Positions 1 to 7,852 of a stretch of DNA of 64,000 nucleotides are shown piece after piece (within the stretch, counting starts at the first letter, position 1; each line of letters starts with the position of its first letter). The DNA comes from Sulfuritalea sp. (GTDB lineage: Bacteria; Pseudomonadota; Gammaproteobacteria; Burkholderiales; Rhodocyclaceae). The notes below the pieces were generated by a model, which saw nothing but the letters and a program-made list of their open reading frames with translations, did not search any database and was not told where the DNA came from. The stretch is taken from contig JALNYT010000001.1 of the NCBI GenBank assembly GCA_023229685.1, positions 62,001 to 126,000 on the forward strand, in the 5' to 3' direction. Position numbers and translations under genes: made by a program.

Positions 1-1361
1 TCGAAGGCGGCAGCGTCTATGTCGGCGTCAGCATCGGCATCGCGCTCTACCCGGCGGACGGCAAGGATGCCGAAACTCTGCAAAGCAACGCGGCCGCAGC
101 CCTGAGTCAGGCCAAGACGCAGGGCCGCGGCAGCCTGCAGTTTTTCTCGCCGGAAATGACGGACCGGGCCAAAAAGCGCCTCACGCTGGAAAGCGATTTG
201 CGCCGTGCGCTGGATCGGCAGGAGTTACTTCTTTATTACCAGCCGCTGGTCGACCTGATCAACGGTCAGATCGTCGGTCTCGAGGCGCTGGTGCGCTGGC
301 AGCACCCGGAGCGCGGCACAATTCTCCCCGCCGAGTTCATTCCGCTGGCCGAGGAAAGTGGCCTGATGATTCAGTTGGGCGACTGGGTGCTGAGCGAGGC
401 CTGTCGCCAAATCAAGCAATGGTCGGATGCGAGGCTAGCGCCACGCCAGGCGTCGGTGAATATCTCCGCGATCCAGTTGAGCCGGGGACACCTGGTCGAA
501 TCGGTCAAGGCGGTGCTGGCACAGACCGGTATCGCGCCCGAGCAGTTGGAACTCGAAATTACCGAGAGTTTCATTATGGTCGACCGCGAACAGTCCCTCA
601 AGGCGCTCGCGGATATCAAGGCGCTCGGCGTGCGTTTTTCGATCGACGATTTCGGCACCGGCTATTCCTCGCTGGCCTACCTGCCGCAGTTGGACGTGAG
701 CAGACTGAAGGTGGATAACACCTTCGTCCGCGACATGACGACCAATAGCGGCAACGCTTTAATCGTCAAGGCCATCATCGCGCTGGGTCACAGCCTGGGC
801 CTGGAAGTTATCGCCAAGGGTGTCGAAGATCAAGGCCAGGCGCGCTACCTACGTTCGATGCAGTGCGACGTGATGCAGGGCTACCTGATCAGCCAGCCGC
901 TGCCGGCTGAGGAAATGACGCGCTTCCTGACATCGTTCCACCCGCCGCAAATTCCCGTCGATAGCGAAGCGACGGCCACGCTGTTGCTGGTGGATGACGA
1001 GCCGAGCGTCCTGTCGTCGCTCAAGCGACTGTTGCGGCGCGAGAACTATCGTATCCTGACTGCGACCAGTGGCGAGGAAGCCATGGTCCAGCTGGCCGAG
1101 CACGAAGTCGGTGTGATCATCACCGACCAGCGCATGCCCGGCATGAGTGGCACGGACCTGCTCGCCCGTGTCCGCACGATGCACCCCAAGGCCGTGCGTA
1201 TGGTGCTTTCAGGCTATACGGGTCTGGATAGTCTGACCGAAGCGATCAATCGGGGTGAAATTTACAAATTCCTCACCAAGCCATGGGAAGAGAAGGAACT
1301 GATCGCTACGGTCCGCGATGCCTTCCGCCATTACGCCGAGACAAACGAGGCGTCGCGTTGA
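1..1361 (+). CDS. GGDEF-EAL-REC cyclic-di-GMP protein, 5' end outside window
   Basis: The reading frame is open from base 3, so the start is off the left edge; about 452 residues are visible. The first ~45 residues (VGVSIGIALYPADG) are the tail of a GGDEF domain. An EAL phosphodiesterase domain follows at about residues 60-310, with GLEALVRW, LEITES, DDFGTGYSSLAYL and VMQGYLISQPL. A receiver domain closes the protein (about 325-440: LLLVDDEPS, acceptor Asp in ITDQRMPGMSG, FLTKPW). Catalytic EAL positions look intact, but the usual AEGVE loop reads AKGVE. The role would be c-di-GMP hydrolysis (possibly also synthesis) tuned by phosphorylation of a C-terminal receiver. Domain calls are from visible motifs; activity is inferred. 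Confidence 0.93.
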   Translation, partial: EGGSVYVGVSIGIALYPADGKDAETLQSNAAAALSQAKTQGRGSLQFFSPEMTDRAKKRLTLESDLRRALDRQELLLYYQPLVDLINGQIVGLEALVRWQHPERGTILPAEFIPLAEESGLMIQLGDWVLSEACRQIKQWSDARLAPRQASVNISAIQLSRGHLVESVKAVLAQTGIAPEQLELEITESFIMVDREQSLKALADIKALGVRFSIDDFGTGYSSLAYLPQLDVSRLKVDNTFVRDMTTNSGNALIVKAIIALGHSLGLEVIAKGVEDQGQARYLRSMQCDVMQGYLISQPLPAEEMTRFLTSFHPPQIPVDSEATATLLLVDDEPSVLSSLKRLLRRENYRILTATSGEEAMVQLAEHEVGVIITDQRMPGMSGTDLLARVRTMHPKAVRMVLSGYTGLDSLTEAINRGEIYKFLTKPWEEKELIATVRDAFRHYAETNEASR

Positions 1362-1614
1362 TCACTCGTCCCTGCATATCCGGTGCGCCAGCTGAAGCCT
1401 GCCAACGGAAACTTCACAGGTGGATGCAACACTCCTTCTGCTTACGCACTTTCTAGTGTGTTGCATCCACCGGTTGAATCCGCAGCCCCAAGCCCGACAC
1501 TCAAGTAACCCGCGACCACAGACCTCGATGATCTTCTTCAACTTGCCGTCGAGACTGCAAACTAGTTTGGTCCATTTTCTGACCAACGGCGTGGCGGAAA
1601 GAACAGGACGACAA
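1362..1614. other. Intergenic region with a 14-bp inverted repeat
   Basis: No coding sequence is seen here. It contains an inverted repeat at 1419-1471 (see separate entry). From about 1495 onward it shows patchy similarity to the reverse strand upstream of livH (about 13585 downwards), including shared TCAAGTAAC and GTCGAGAC blocks. It therefore forms the upstream part of the regulated nitrilase promoter region. Confidence 0.6.
1419..1471. repeat. Perfect 14-bp inverted repeat, 25-nt loop
   Basis: The arms GGTGGATGCAACAC (1419-1432) and GTGTTGCATCCACC (1458-1471) are exact complements. It lies 58 bp after the stop of the GGDEF-EAL-REC gene. No T-run follows, so a classical intrinsic terminator is not supported. 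It could be an mRNA-end hairpin, a protein-binding site or the scar of a small mobile element. Confidence 0.7.
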
Positions 1615-1676
1615 TGCACAAACGGGATAGCCATTGCCTTGGCTGGATAGCAGTCGCCCAACTTCAGCGGTATGTT
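1615..1676 (+). promoter_or_regulatory. XylS-type tandem operator and promoter of the nitrilase gene
   Basis: Two direct half-sites TGCA-N6-GGATA (1615-1629) and TGCC-N6-GGATA (1635-1649) repeat with an exact 20-bp period. This resembles the XylS/BenR consensus TGCA-N6-GGNTA. The proximal site overlaps a weak -35 (1648-1653) by 2 bp, and 17 bp later comes a -10 like TATGTT (1671-1676), the same geometry as the XylS-dependent Pm promoter. An identical arrangement precedes livH. A XylS-type regulator is encoded at 2917-3921. Binding is inferred. Confidence 0.75.
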
Positions 1677-1719
1677 TGGAAGCCTACCCGTCAGTTCCAC
1701 TCGCTTGAAAGGACGCGCC

Positions 1720-1830
1720 ATGACAAGAATGGGATTAGGTATCTCTGTTGGGAAGCAATTACGCGCAAAGGGAGTCCATGGAATTCCTGCGCTCCAGTTC
1801 TTCCACGACCAACTGTTGCCTGCCAGATAG
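1720..1830 (+). CDS. Possible 36-residue leader peptide upstream of nitrilase
   Basis: An ATG at 1720 follows AAAGGA (1708-1713) and opens 36 codons (start MTRMGLGISVGKQ), ending in TAG at 1828-1830. The stop runs directly into the GGGAGGAG ribosome-binding site of the nitrilase gene, which would allow translational coupling. The first codons lie in sequence that resembles the 5' leader of livH, where another short ATG frame starts (13358, reverse strand). There is no recognisable family. It may be a true leader or chance. Confidence 0.3.
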   Translation: MTRMGLGISVGKQLRAKGVHGIPALQFFHDQLLPAR

Positions 1831-1843
1831 GGAGGAGCCGAGA

Positions 1844-2965
1844 ATGGAACTCTATACGGCTGTCGGCGTCCAAAGTAACGTGTTCGATTGCAAATACACG
1901 ATTGACAGCAAAGCCGACTTCACCCGGAATTTGAAGCACCTTAGCCACATGATTGACGTGGCAGTTTTTCATTCGATGGAATATCCGGTGCGCCTGATCG
2001 CACTTCCAGAAGGGGCCATTCAGGGCTTTCCGGACGAATATCACGACTGGGACCCTGTTGCATATTCGCGGGACGGGGCAATCGACATTCCTGGGCCGGA
2101 AACCGACGTGTTGTCGGAAAAGGCTGTCAAGTGGAATTCCTACATCATCGCTCAGGCTAAAGCCCGCATGCCTGAATTTCCGGACCGATTTTTCAATATT
2201 GCGTTTCTGATTGATCCAAGCGGAAAAATCATTTACCAACATCGCAAGAATGTCGTATTTTCTCTCGAACACACAACGACCCCTCATGACGTTTTCGATC
2301 AATGGGTAGCGATGTTTGGTGACGGTCTTGATGCTTTTTTTCCGGTCGCGCGCACACCGATTGGCAATATCGGATCAAACATCTGCATGGAGGGAAACTT
2401 CCCCGAAATGGCGCGAGGCCTTGCGCTGAATGGTGCAGAGATTATTTACCGCCCGAGTTCCGCTGAAAACAAGGTGTCCTTGGGAATTTGGGAGATTCAG
2501 AACCGGGCGCGAGCCATTGACAATAACTGTTATGTCATAGCACCCAACACCGGCTATATATATCTAGACGACCAGCAAACACAGGGATTTATGACCGGCG
2601 GGCGCTCAATGATTGTGGACTATCGAGGCCAGGTGCTGCACATTAACCAACAGGCTGGTGACGCTTTCGTTGGCGGTCCGATTTGTCTTGACGGCTTGAG
2701 GCAGCATCGAACTCAAGCCACACACCTGAACTGGTTGCCGCACCTAAAAACAGAAATATTGCAGTTGATTTATAGAAAAGCGATATGGCCAAAGAACCTG
2801 GCCGAAAAGGAGGCGCCGAAGCGGAAAGACGCTATTCGGGAGATCTATTATCAGACGATTAAAAAGCTGACCAACGACGGCGTTTTTACCAAACCAACGC
2901 CTTCCGAGAGTCCGGCTCAGCGTCGCAGCGTTACGGAAGGCAACTCACCAAAAAGGCGGCGATAG
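1844..2965 (+). CDS. Nitrilase-superfamily carbon-nitrogen hydrolase (amidase/nitrilase type)
   Basis: The protein has 373 residues from the ATG at 1844, chosen because of the strong GGGAGGAG site 7 bp upstream; an in-frame ATG at 1748 lacks one. The Glu-Lys-Cys triad of the superfamily is visible: E56 in LPEGAIQG, K135 in YQHRKNV and C181 in GSNICMEGNFPE. This supports hydrolysis of a non-peptide C-N bond, of a nitrile or an amide; the substrate is unknown. The C-terminal ~40 residues are Lys/Arg rich. The last 49 bp overlap the convergent araC-type gene. Its promoter carries a XylS-type operator shared with the liv operon, so it probably feeds an acid or ammonia into that pathway. Confidence 0.85.
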   Translation: MELYTAVGVQSNVFDCKYTIDSKADFTRNLKHLSHMIDVAVFHSMEYPVRLIALPEGAIQGFPDEYHDWDPVAYSRDGAIDIPGPETDVLSEKAVKWNSYIIAQAKARMPEFPDRFFNIAFLIDPSGKIIYQHRKNVVFSLEHTTTPHDVFDQWVAMFGDGLDAFFPVARTPIGNIGSNICMEGNFPEMARGLALNGAEIIYRPSSAENKVSLGIWEIQNRARAIDNNCYVIAPNTGYIYLDDQQTQGFMTGGRSMIVDYRGQVLHINQQAGDAFVGGPICLDGLRQHRTQATHLNWLPHLKTEILQLIYRKAIWPKNLAEKEAPKRKDAIREIYYQTIKKLTNDGVFTKPTPSESPAQRRSVTEGNSPKRRR

Positions 2966-3921
2966 TCGTTGCTGAATCGCCCCAAGTGGTTGAAGCCCCA
3001 CTTGGTTGCCACCATCGTGACGGCAGCATCGCGGGGGTCGCCTGCAAGAAGTTCACTGTGAGCGCGCTGGAGCCGAACTGATTTCAAATATTCTCCGGGG
3101 CTCATACCGCGGCATCGCTGAAAGCCTTGATAGATTGCTCTTACACTGACCTGCTCTTGCTCCGCCAAGGCCGCCACATCTAGCGGGAATTGGGCGTGGG
3201 CCTCGATGTGCTCTTCAACGCGTCGAATATACGTGGGCGCCAATTGCTGCTTTGAGTTGCAGAGAGCACTTTGGTAGGTATTGGGATGTGCAAGCAAGAG
3301 CTCAGTCATTAGCGCCTGTTCAAGCTGCGCTTCCATGCTTGACGAGATTGGGTATCCAGACGGATCGTCAAGATCATCCAGTATCGTCCTCAGTAGCCGC
3401 AGCCACCGGTTGCACGGTCCACCGTCCAGCGGCATCGCAAGCGCAAATTCGATGGGTTTCCGGAGCGGGCGGCCCAGCAGAGAGGCGCAGTGCTGCTCAA
3501 TTCGTTTGCGTTCGATACGCACGGTCAATTGACGACAGTCATCACTCCATCGCATCCGAAGCGGCAAGGTCGGGGTCACGACCGAGCCGACGAACTGATC
3601 GGACAGGATCGATTCCTTGCCACAGTGAATTTCAGCGTGACCACGGAGCGGGATCTGGATGATTAGAAAACTATCCAGACACTCTGTGTTGCGCGGCTCC
3701 ATGGCGACTTTGGTCCCGTAGCGCAGATAGCTAAAGGTCATTTGACCAAGGCGCGCGAAATGTGCCGTGACATCCAGCCGTCGACGCGGATTGATTACCG
3801 CCAATCCATGGGATTTATAGAGTCTGGAAAGAACGCATCGCGCGTCGTCGAGATCTTGCGACTGGAACAGGAAGTGATTTGCCAAAGGTTTCGCCGGCAA
3901 TCGAATCCCACTTTGTCGCAT
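2917..3921 (-). CDS. AraC/XylS-family transcriptional regulator
   Basis: The protein has 334 residues; the ATG at 3921 is preceded by GGAG at 5 bp. The N-terminal ~200 residues look like the AraC_binding_2 ligand domain. The C-terminal ~100 residues hold the double helix-turn-helix (PLDVAALAEQEQVSVRAIYQ, then MSPGEYLKSVRLQRAHSELL). The end, NHLGRFSNDYRRLFGELPS, is the signature of the XylS/BenR subgroup. XylS-type tandem operators occur at 1615-1649 and 13428-13462, so this protein is the obvious candidate activator of both the nitrilase gene and the liv/acyl-CoA operon, probably in response to the pathway substrate. Confidence 0.92.
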   Translation of the reverse strand: MRQSGIRLPAKPLANHFLFQSQDLDDARCVLSRLYKSHGLAVINPRRRLDVTAHFARLGQMTFSYLRYGTKVAMEPRNTECLDSFLIIQIPLRGHAEIHCGKESILSDQFVGSVVTPTLPLRMRWSDDCRQLTVRIERKRIEQHCASLLGRPLRKPIEFALAMPLDGGPCNRWLRLLRTILDDLDDPSGYPISSSMEAQLEQALMTELLLAHPNTYQSALCNSKQQLAPTYIRRVEEHIEAHAQFPLDVAALAEQEQVSVRAIYQGFQRCRGMSPGEYLKSVRLQRAHSELLAGDPRDAAVTMVATKWGFNHLGRFSNDYRRLFGELPSVTLRR

Positions 3922-4125
3922 CAGATCTCCAATTTACGGTATGCCAACAAGAACAGCGAATCCTCACGCTTGGCTTAAATCATAGCCAAACTTGGCGCGG
4001 AATAGCAACGATTCGATTTGGGGTGCAAATGGCCCTGTCGCCAATCATAGGTGACCACTCCTCCAATTCGACGCTTGGCATCACGAGGGGGGGTTGCCTC
4101 TCTTGCGCAGCGCAATATGCAGTTA

Positions 4126-5268
4126 TTAGTCTGCCAGCAACAGGTCGCTAAAGATACCGAGGTGATGATCAGTGTCGCCAAATGTGGCGTTGATCATGGT
4201 CAGGCGCTTGAAGTAATGACTAACGTTGAGTTCATCCACTACGCCCATGCCGCCATGCAACTGGACCGCCGCCTGCCCCACGCTTCGGGCTGACTGCCCC
4301 ACATAGGCTTTGGCTGCGGATACAACTCGGCGCCGCTCGGCGGCGTCAATCGAATCGACCCGGACCGCAGACAGCGTTGCCATCGAACGTGCCTGTTCGG
4401 TGGCAATGACCATGTCTACCATGCGGTGTTGCAGAGCTTGAAAGCGGCCGATCGGCTGTCCGAACTGCTTACGAGTTTTCAAGTAATCAAGTGTCGCTTC
4501 ATTCAGCGCTGTCATGATCCCCACGGCCTCAGCGCAGAGCGCGACGATGGCGTAATCGATGGCGCGTTCGATTATCGGCAGCGCGCCGTCTTTCGTCCCG
4601 AGCAGGGCATCGTCGCCGACCTCCACGTTGTCGAACTGGGTTTCCGCCGCACGTGAACCGTCCTGTGTAGGGTAACCACGAATGATAAGACCCGGTGCAG
4701 TGCGGCCGACAACAAACAATGAAATTCCATCATTGTCACGTCGGCCACCACCAGTTCGAGCCGAGACGACTATTTTGTCGGCGTCGTTGCCGCCGAGCAC
4801 AACGGATTTGGCACCATTGATCAGGTAGCTGTTACCGGTCGACTTGGCGGTGGTCGCGATATGATTCATCTCATAGCGGGTCCCCGGCTCATAGTGAGCA
4901 AGCGTCATAAGAAGTTCCCCGCCAGCGATTGCCGGCAGCAGCATGTCCTTCTGCGAAAGCGTACCGGCGTCACGAATCAGGGAACCAGCCAAGACCACGG
5001 TACCAAGATAGGGTTCAAGTACCAGTCCTCGGCCGAGGACTTCCATCACCAGCATCGTGTCGACAGCGTTGCCACCCAGCCCGCCGTATTCTTCCGGAAA
5101 GGGCAGGGCGAGCAGGCCAAGCTCCGCCAATTGCGCCCACACCTCGCGACTGAATCCGTCCTCGGATTGCGCCAGCGTGCGGCGTTGGTCGAACCGGTAT
5201 TCTTTATCAATAAAGCGGCGCAGGGTGTCCTGCAAGGCCAATTGCTCTTCGGAGTAATCAAAGTTCAT
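4126..5268 (-). CDS. Acyl-CoA dehydrogenase, PimD-like small subunit
   Basis: The protein has 380 residues and is the last gene of the leftward operon that starts at livH. The N-terminus MNFDYSEEQLALQDTLRRFI and the C-terminal block QLHGGMGVVDELNVSHYF are typical of the acyl-CoA dehydrogenase fold, in the subgroup paired with a larger partner in pimeloyl-CoA dehydrogenase (PimCD) and similar heteromers. The FAD-binding middle domain is divergent (LAHYEPGTRYEMNH in place of the usual EP-AGSD motif). That supports a heteromeric partner rather than a self-sufficient enzyme. It starts 21 bp after the stop of the large subunit. The substrate is not deducible. Confidence 0.85.
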   Translation of the reverse strand: MNFDYSEEQLALQDTLRRFIDKEYRFDQRRTLAQSEDGFSREVWAQLAELGLLALPFPEEYGGLGGNAVDTMLVMEVLGRGLVLEPYLGTVVLAGSLIRDAGTLSQKDMLLPAIAGGELLMTLAHYEPGTRYEMNHIATTAKSTGNSYLINGAKSVVLGGNDADKIVVSARTGGGRRDNDGISLFVVGRTAPGLIIRGYPTQDGSRAAETQFDNVEVGDDALLGTKDGALPIIERAIDYAIVALCAEAVGIMTALNEATLDYLKTRKQFGQPIGRFQALQHRMVDMVIATEQARSMATLSAVRVDSIDAAERRRVVSAAKAYVGQSARSVGQAAVQLHGGMGVVDELNVSHYFKRLTMINATFGDTDHHLGIFSDLLLAD

Positions 5269-5289
5269 CTTTTTGCCTCGCTGGAAGAG

Positions 5290-6486
5290 TCAGAGTCCCA
5301 AGATCATCTGGGCGATGATGTTTCTCTGGATCTCGTTCGAGCCTCCGTAGATGGACACCTTGCGACAGTTGAAGTAGTTGCCGGAGAGTGGCGCAGCATA
5401 ATCGGCGTCGGCGGATTGGCGCCGCGCGCCAGCATCGAGTGCTTCAAAGCTCCGCGGTAAGGAATAGTGGCCAAGTCCCAGCATCATTAACTCGGTCAAC
5501 ATCTGCTCGATCTCCGAGCCCTTGATCTTGAGTATCGATGCCTCCGGCCCCGGTGCATGCTTTTTGCCGTCGGCCAAAAGAACCCGCATGTTGGTTATCT
5601 CCAAAGCCATCAGTTCAAGTTCAACCTGCGCGATCCTGTCGCGAAACCTCTGGTCTTCAATCAATGGACGGCCATTGGCGAATTCGCGGTGAGCAAGCTG
5701 CTTGAGCCGCTTGAGAGCGGCCTTCGAACGTCCAACGCGGGCGATGTCCGTACGTTCGTGCCCAAGCAGGAACTTGGCGTAAGTCCAGCCCTTGTTCTCT
5801 TCGCCGACCAGGTTTTCGACGGGGACCTTGACGTTGTCGAACCACACTTCATTGATCTCGTGTCCGCCATCGATCATGATGACCGGTCGGACTGTGATGC
5901 CGGGCGTCTTCATGTCAATGAGAAGAAAGGAAATACCCGCCTGCTGGCGTCCTTCGTTGCTGGTGCGAACCAGGCAGAAGATCCAGTCGGCATAATGGCC
6001 ATAGGTGGTCCAGGCTTTCTGGCCATTGACGATGTAATAGTCGCCCTGTCTTTCGGCTTTGGTCCTCAAGGAAGCCAGATCAGAGCCGGCCTCTGGCTCC
6101 GAATAGCCTTGGCACCACCAGTCTTCGCCGGACACTATACGCGGAAGAAAACGCTCCTGCTGGGATCTGTTGCCGTAAGCCATGATGACCGGGGCCACCA
6201 TTTTCGGGCCGAACGGCAGTTGCATTGGGGCTCCGGCCGCGGAGCACTCCTCATCGAATATGTACAGCTGGACGGCGCTCCAGCCTGCACCGCCGAACTG
6301 CTTCGGCCACATTGTCGCGCCCCATCCCTGCCGATGAAGAATCTTCTGCCAGCGCACAAAGTCGTCCTTGCCGAGGCAACTGCCATTCCTGACTTTTGAA
6401 GCGATATCCAGTGGCAGATTTGAGTCGATGAAACTCCGCACTGCTACGCGGAACTCCTGCTCTTCTGGCGTGAAATTGAGATCCAT
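5290..6486 (-). CDS. Acyl-CoA dehydrogenase, PimC-like large subunit
   Basis: The protein has 398 residues from the ATG at 6486, chosen for GGAG 7 bp upstream and because MDLNFTPEEQEFR is the normal family start; the frame is open 41 codons further. The FAD motif YSEPEAGSDLASLRT, the substrate-loop region and the C-terminal SIYGGSNEIQRNIIAQ are all present. With the adjacent smaller dehydrogenase it resembles the PimC/PimD pair, which introduces the alpha-beta double bond into a (di)carboxylyl-CoA. Electrons would go to ETF, which is not encoded here. A strong hairpin (6572-6602) lies just upstream in the mRNA. Confidence 0.88.
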   Translation of the reverse strand: MDLNFTPEEQEFRVAVRSFIDSNLPLDIASKVRNGSCLGKDDFVRWQKILHRQGWGATMWPKQFGGAGWSAVQLYIFDEECSAAGAPMQLPFGPKMVAPVIMAYGNRSQQERFLPRIVSGEDWWCQGYSEPEAGSDLASLRTKAERQGDYYIVNGQKAWTTYGHYADWIFCLVRTSNEGRQQAGISFLLIDMKTPGITVRPVIMIDGGHEINEVWFDNVKVPVENLVGEENKGWTYAKFLLGHERTDIARVGRSKAALKRLKQLAHREFANGRPLIEDQRFRDRIAQVELELMALEITNMRVLLADGKKHAPGPEASILKIKGSEIEQMLTELMMLGLGHYSLPRSFEALDAGARRQSADADYAAPLSGNYFNCRKVSIYGGSNEIQRNIIAQMILGL

Positions 6487-6571
6487 GCATATCTCCAGTG
6501 ATCGAGAAGGCCAGCTGCAAAACCAATTGCAGATTGGCGCAGACCTCCGTAAATGGCGTCGTAGGTCATTG

Positions 6572-6602
6572 CGGCGAAAGCGGCCTGCAGCCGCTTTCGC
6601 CG
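6572..6602 (-). repeat. Intra-operon 13-bp perfect hairpin
   Basis: CGGCGAAAGCGGC (6572-6584) and GCCGCTTTCGCCG (6590-6602) pair completely around a 5-nt loop, between the stop of the binding-protein gene and the start of the large acyl-CoA dehydrogenase gene. There is no T-run, so termination is unlikely. A 3'-end stabiliser that raises binding-protein mRNA over the enzymes is the usual explanation in ABC transporter operons. Confidence 0.75.
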
Positions 6603-6630
6603 GTCTCAACCGCGCTTTGGATATATCTCG

Positions 6631-7806
6631 TCAGTCGCCTACGACGTAGTAGTCCGAAGTCTCTACCCACCGCCCATTGCGTATCTCGGCGAACCGTGCG
6701 CGGTTCGAACCGAGCCGCTTGGTGGGGCTGAATGCCATTTCCGGGCTACCGAACATGTCGGAGGGAAACCGTGTCTGTTCGAGCGCAGCGATCAAGGACT
6801 CGGTGGTGAGATTGGGTCCTGCCTTGTTAAGGGCAGCGATCACGACATTCGCAGTGGAATAAGCGTAGACCGAGTGCACTGCGGCATCTTCACCAAACTT
6901 TGCCTTGTAGCGTGCCGCCCATGCGCGTACCTGCTCGGACCCGGCGTCGGCGTATGGTACCGTGACGGTGTGCGTGGCTATGATTCCATCCATTGCCGGG
7001 CCACCCAACTTGTGGATCAGATCGTAGTACATACCCGTGGTGCCCAGGAACACCGGGTTGAAGCCCGCTTTCCGTGCTTCCGAGACCGTGCCCACCGTCT
7101 CGCGGATCAGCGTGGCGAGAACAACCAGATCGCAGCCGGCGCGGTTCATTCGCGCCACCTGCGATGAAAAGTCAGTCGCACCTCGCTTGTACGATGTCTT
7201 CTCATGCAACTGCATGTTGATCGTTTTCAGGCCATCCTCGGTACCCTTCAGATGCTCATCGCCATAGTCGTCGTCCTGGTAGATGATGCAGGGCTTCTTG
7301 AGTCCTCTTTGCTTGACTATCAAAGGTACCGAATAGCGCACCTGGTCGTAATAGGGAGTCAAGGCAGCAAACTTGAGGCGGTGCACCGGATCGAACATCT
7401 GCCTTGCGGGACTGAACGGAAACAGGTTGATTACGTTTCTTTCGAACAGCAGTGGCATAACAGCTTCGTTTGTCGGAGTGCCGAGAGTCGCGACCATTAC
7501 AAAGATTTTCTCTTGGTCAAGCAGCTTGTGCGCCGCGAGAACTGCCCGTTTTGGATCGTAGCCGTGATCTTCGACGGCGAGCCTGATTTTGCGGCCGTGC
7601 ACTCCCCCCTTTTCATTCTCCTCGTCGAAACGCATCTGCAGGCCGTTGCGGCTCGCCTTGCCGAGTCCCGCTATCGGGCCGGATAGATCCTGAATCGTTC
7701 CAATCACGATCTCATTCTTGCTGACGCCCTGAGTCTGAGCTGCAGCAGCTCCAACCCCAACCCCGAGCATCACGGCTACGGCCGTCGTTATAGTTTTCCA
7801 GCTCAT
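6631..7806 (-). CDS. Periplasmic substrate-binding protein, branched-chain amino acid ABC type
   Basis: The protein has 391 residues. The signal peptide MSWKTITTAVAVMLGVGVGA runs to a likely cleavage after AAAAQ. A Peripla_BP_6 (LivJ-like) fold follows, with IVIGTIQDLSGPIAGLG at the start and repeated lobes. A near-perfect AAGGAGG precedes the ATG. In this family the ligand may be an amino acid, an aromatic acid or a fatty/dicarboxylic acid. The position after the acyl-CoA ligase and before the dehydrogenases favours a carboxylic acid. It would deliver ligand to LivH/LivM. Confidence 0.92.
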   Translation of the reverse strand: MSWKTITTAVAVMLGVGVGAAAAQTQGVSKNEIVIGTIQDLSGPIAGLGKASRNGLQMRFDEENEKGGVHGRKIRLAVEDHGYDPKRAVLAAHKLLDQEKIFVMVATLGTPTNEAVMPLLFERNVINLFPFSPARQMFDPVHRLKFAALTPYYDQVRYSVPLIVKQRGLKKPCIIYQDDDYGDEHLKGTEDGLKTINMQLHEKTSYKRGATDFSSQVARMNRAGCDLVVLATLIRETVGTVSEARKAGFNPVFLGTTGMYYDLIHKLGGPAMDGIIATHTVTVPYADAGSEQVRAWAARYKAKFGEDAAVHSVYAYSTANVVIAALNKAGPNLTTESLIAALEQTRFPSDMFGSPEMAFSPTKRLGSNRARFAEIRNGRWVETSDYYVVGD

Positions 7807-7852
7807 ATTTCCTCCTTTGGTTAGTGAAACGTCGTAACGGTGATCAGCATGG

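Noticed and set aside
1635..1660. Sigma54 (-24/-12) promoter in the GGCTGGATAGCAGTCGC stretch
   Set aside because: The spacing between GG and GC is 9 instead of 10 bp in both copies, and no sigma54 activator is encoded nearby.
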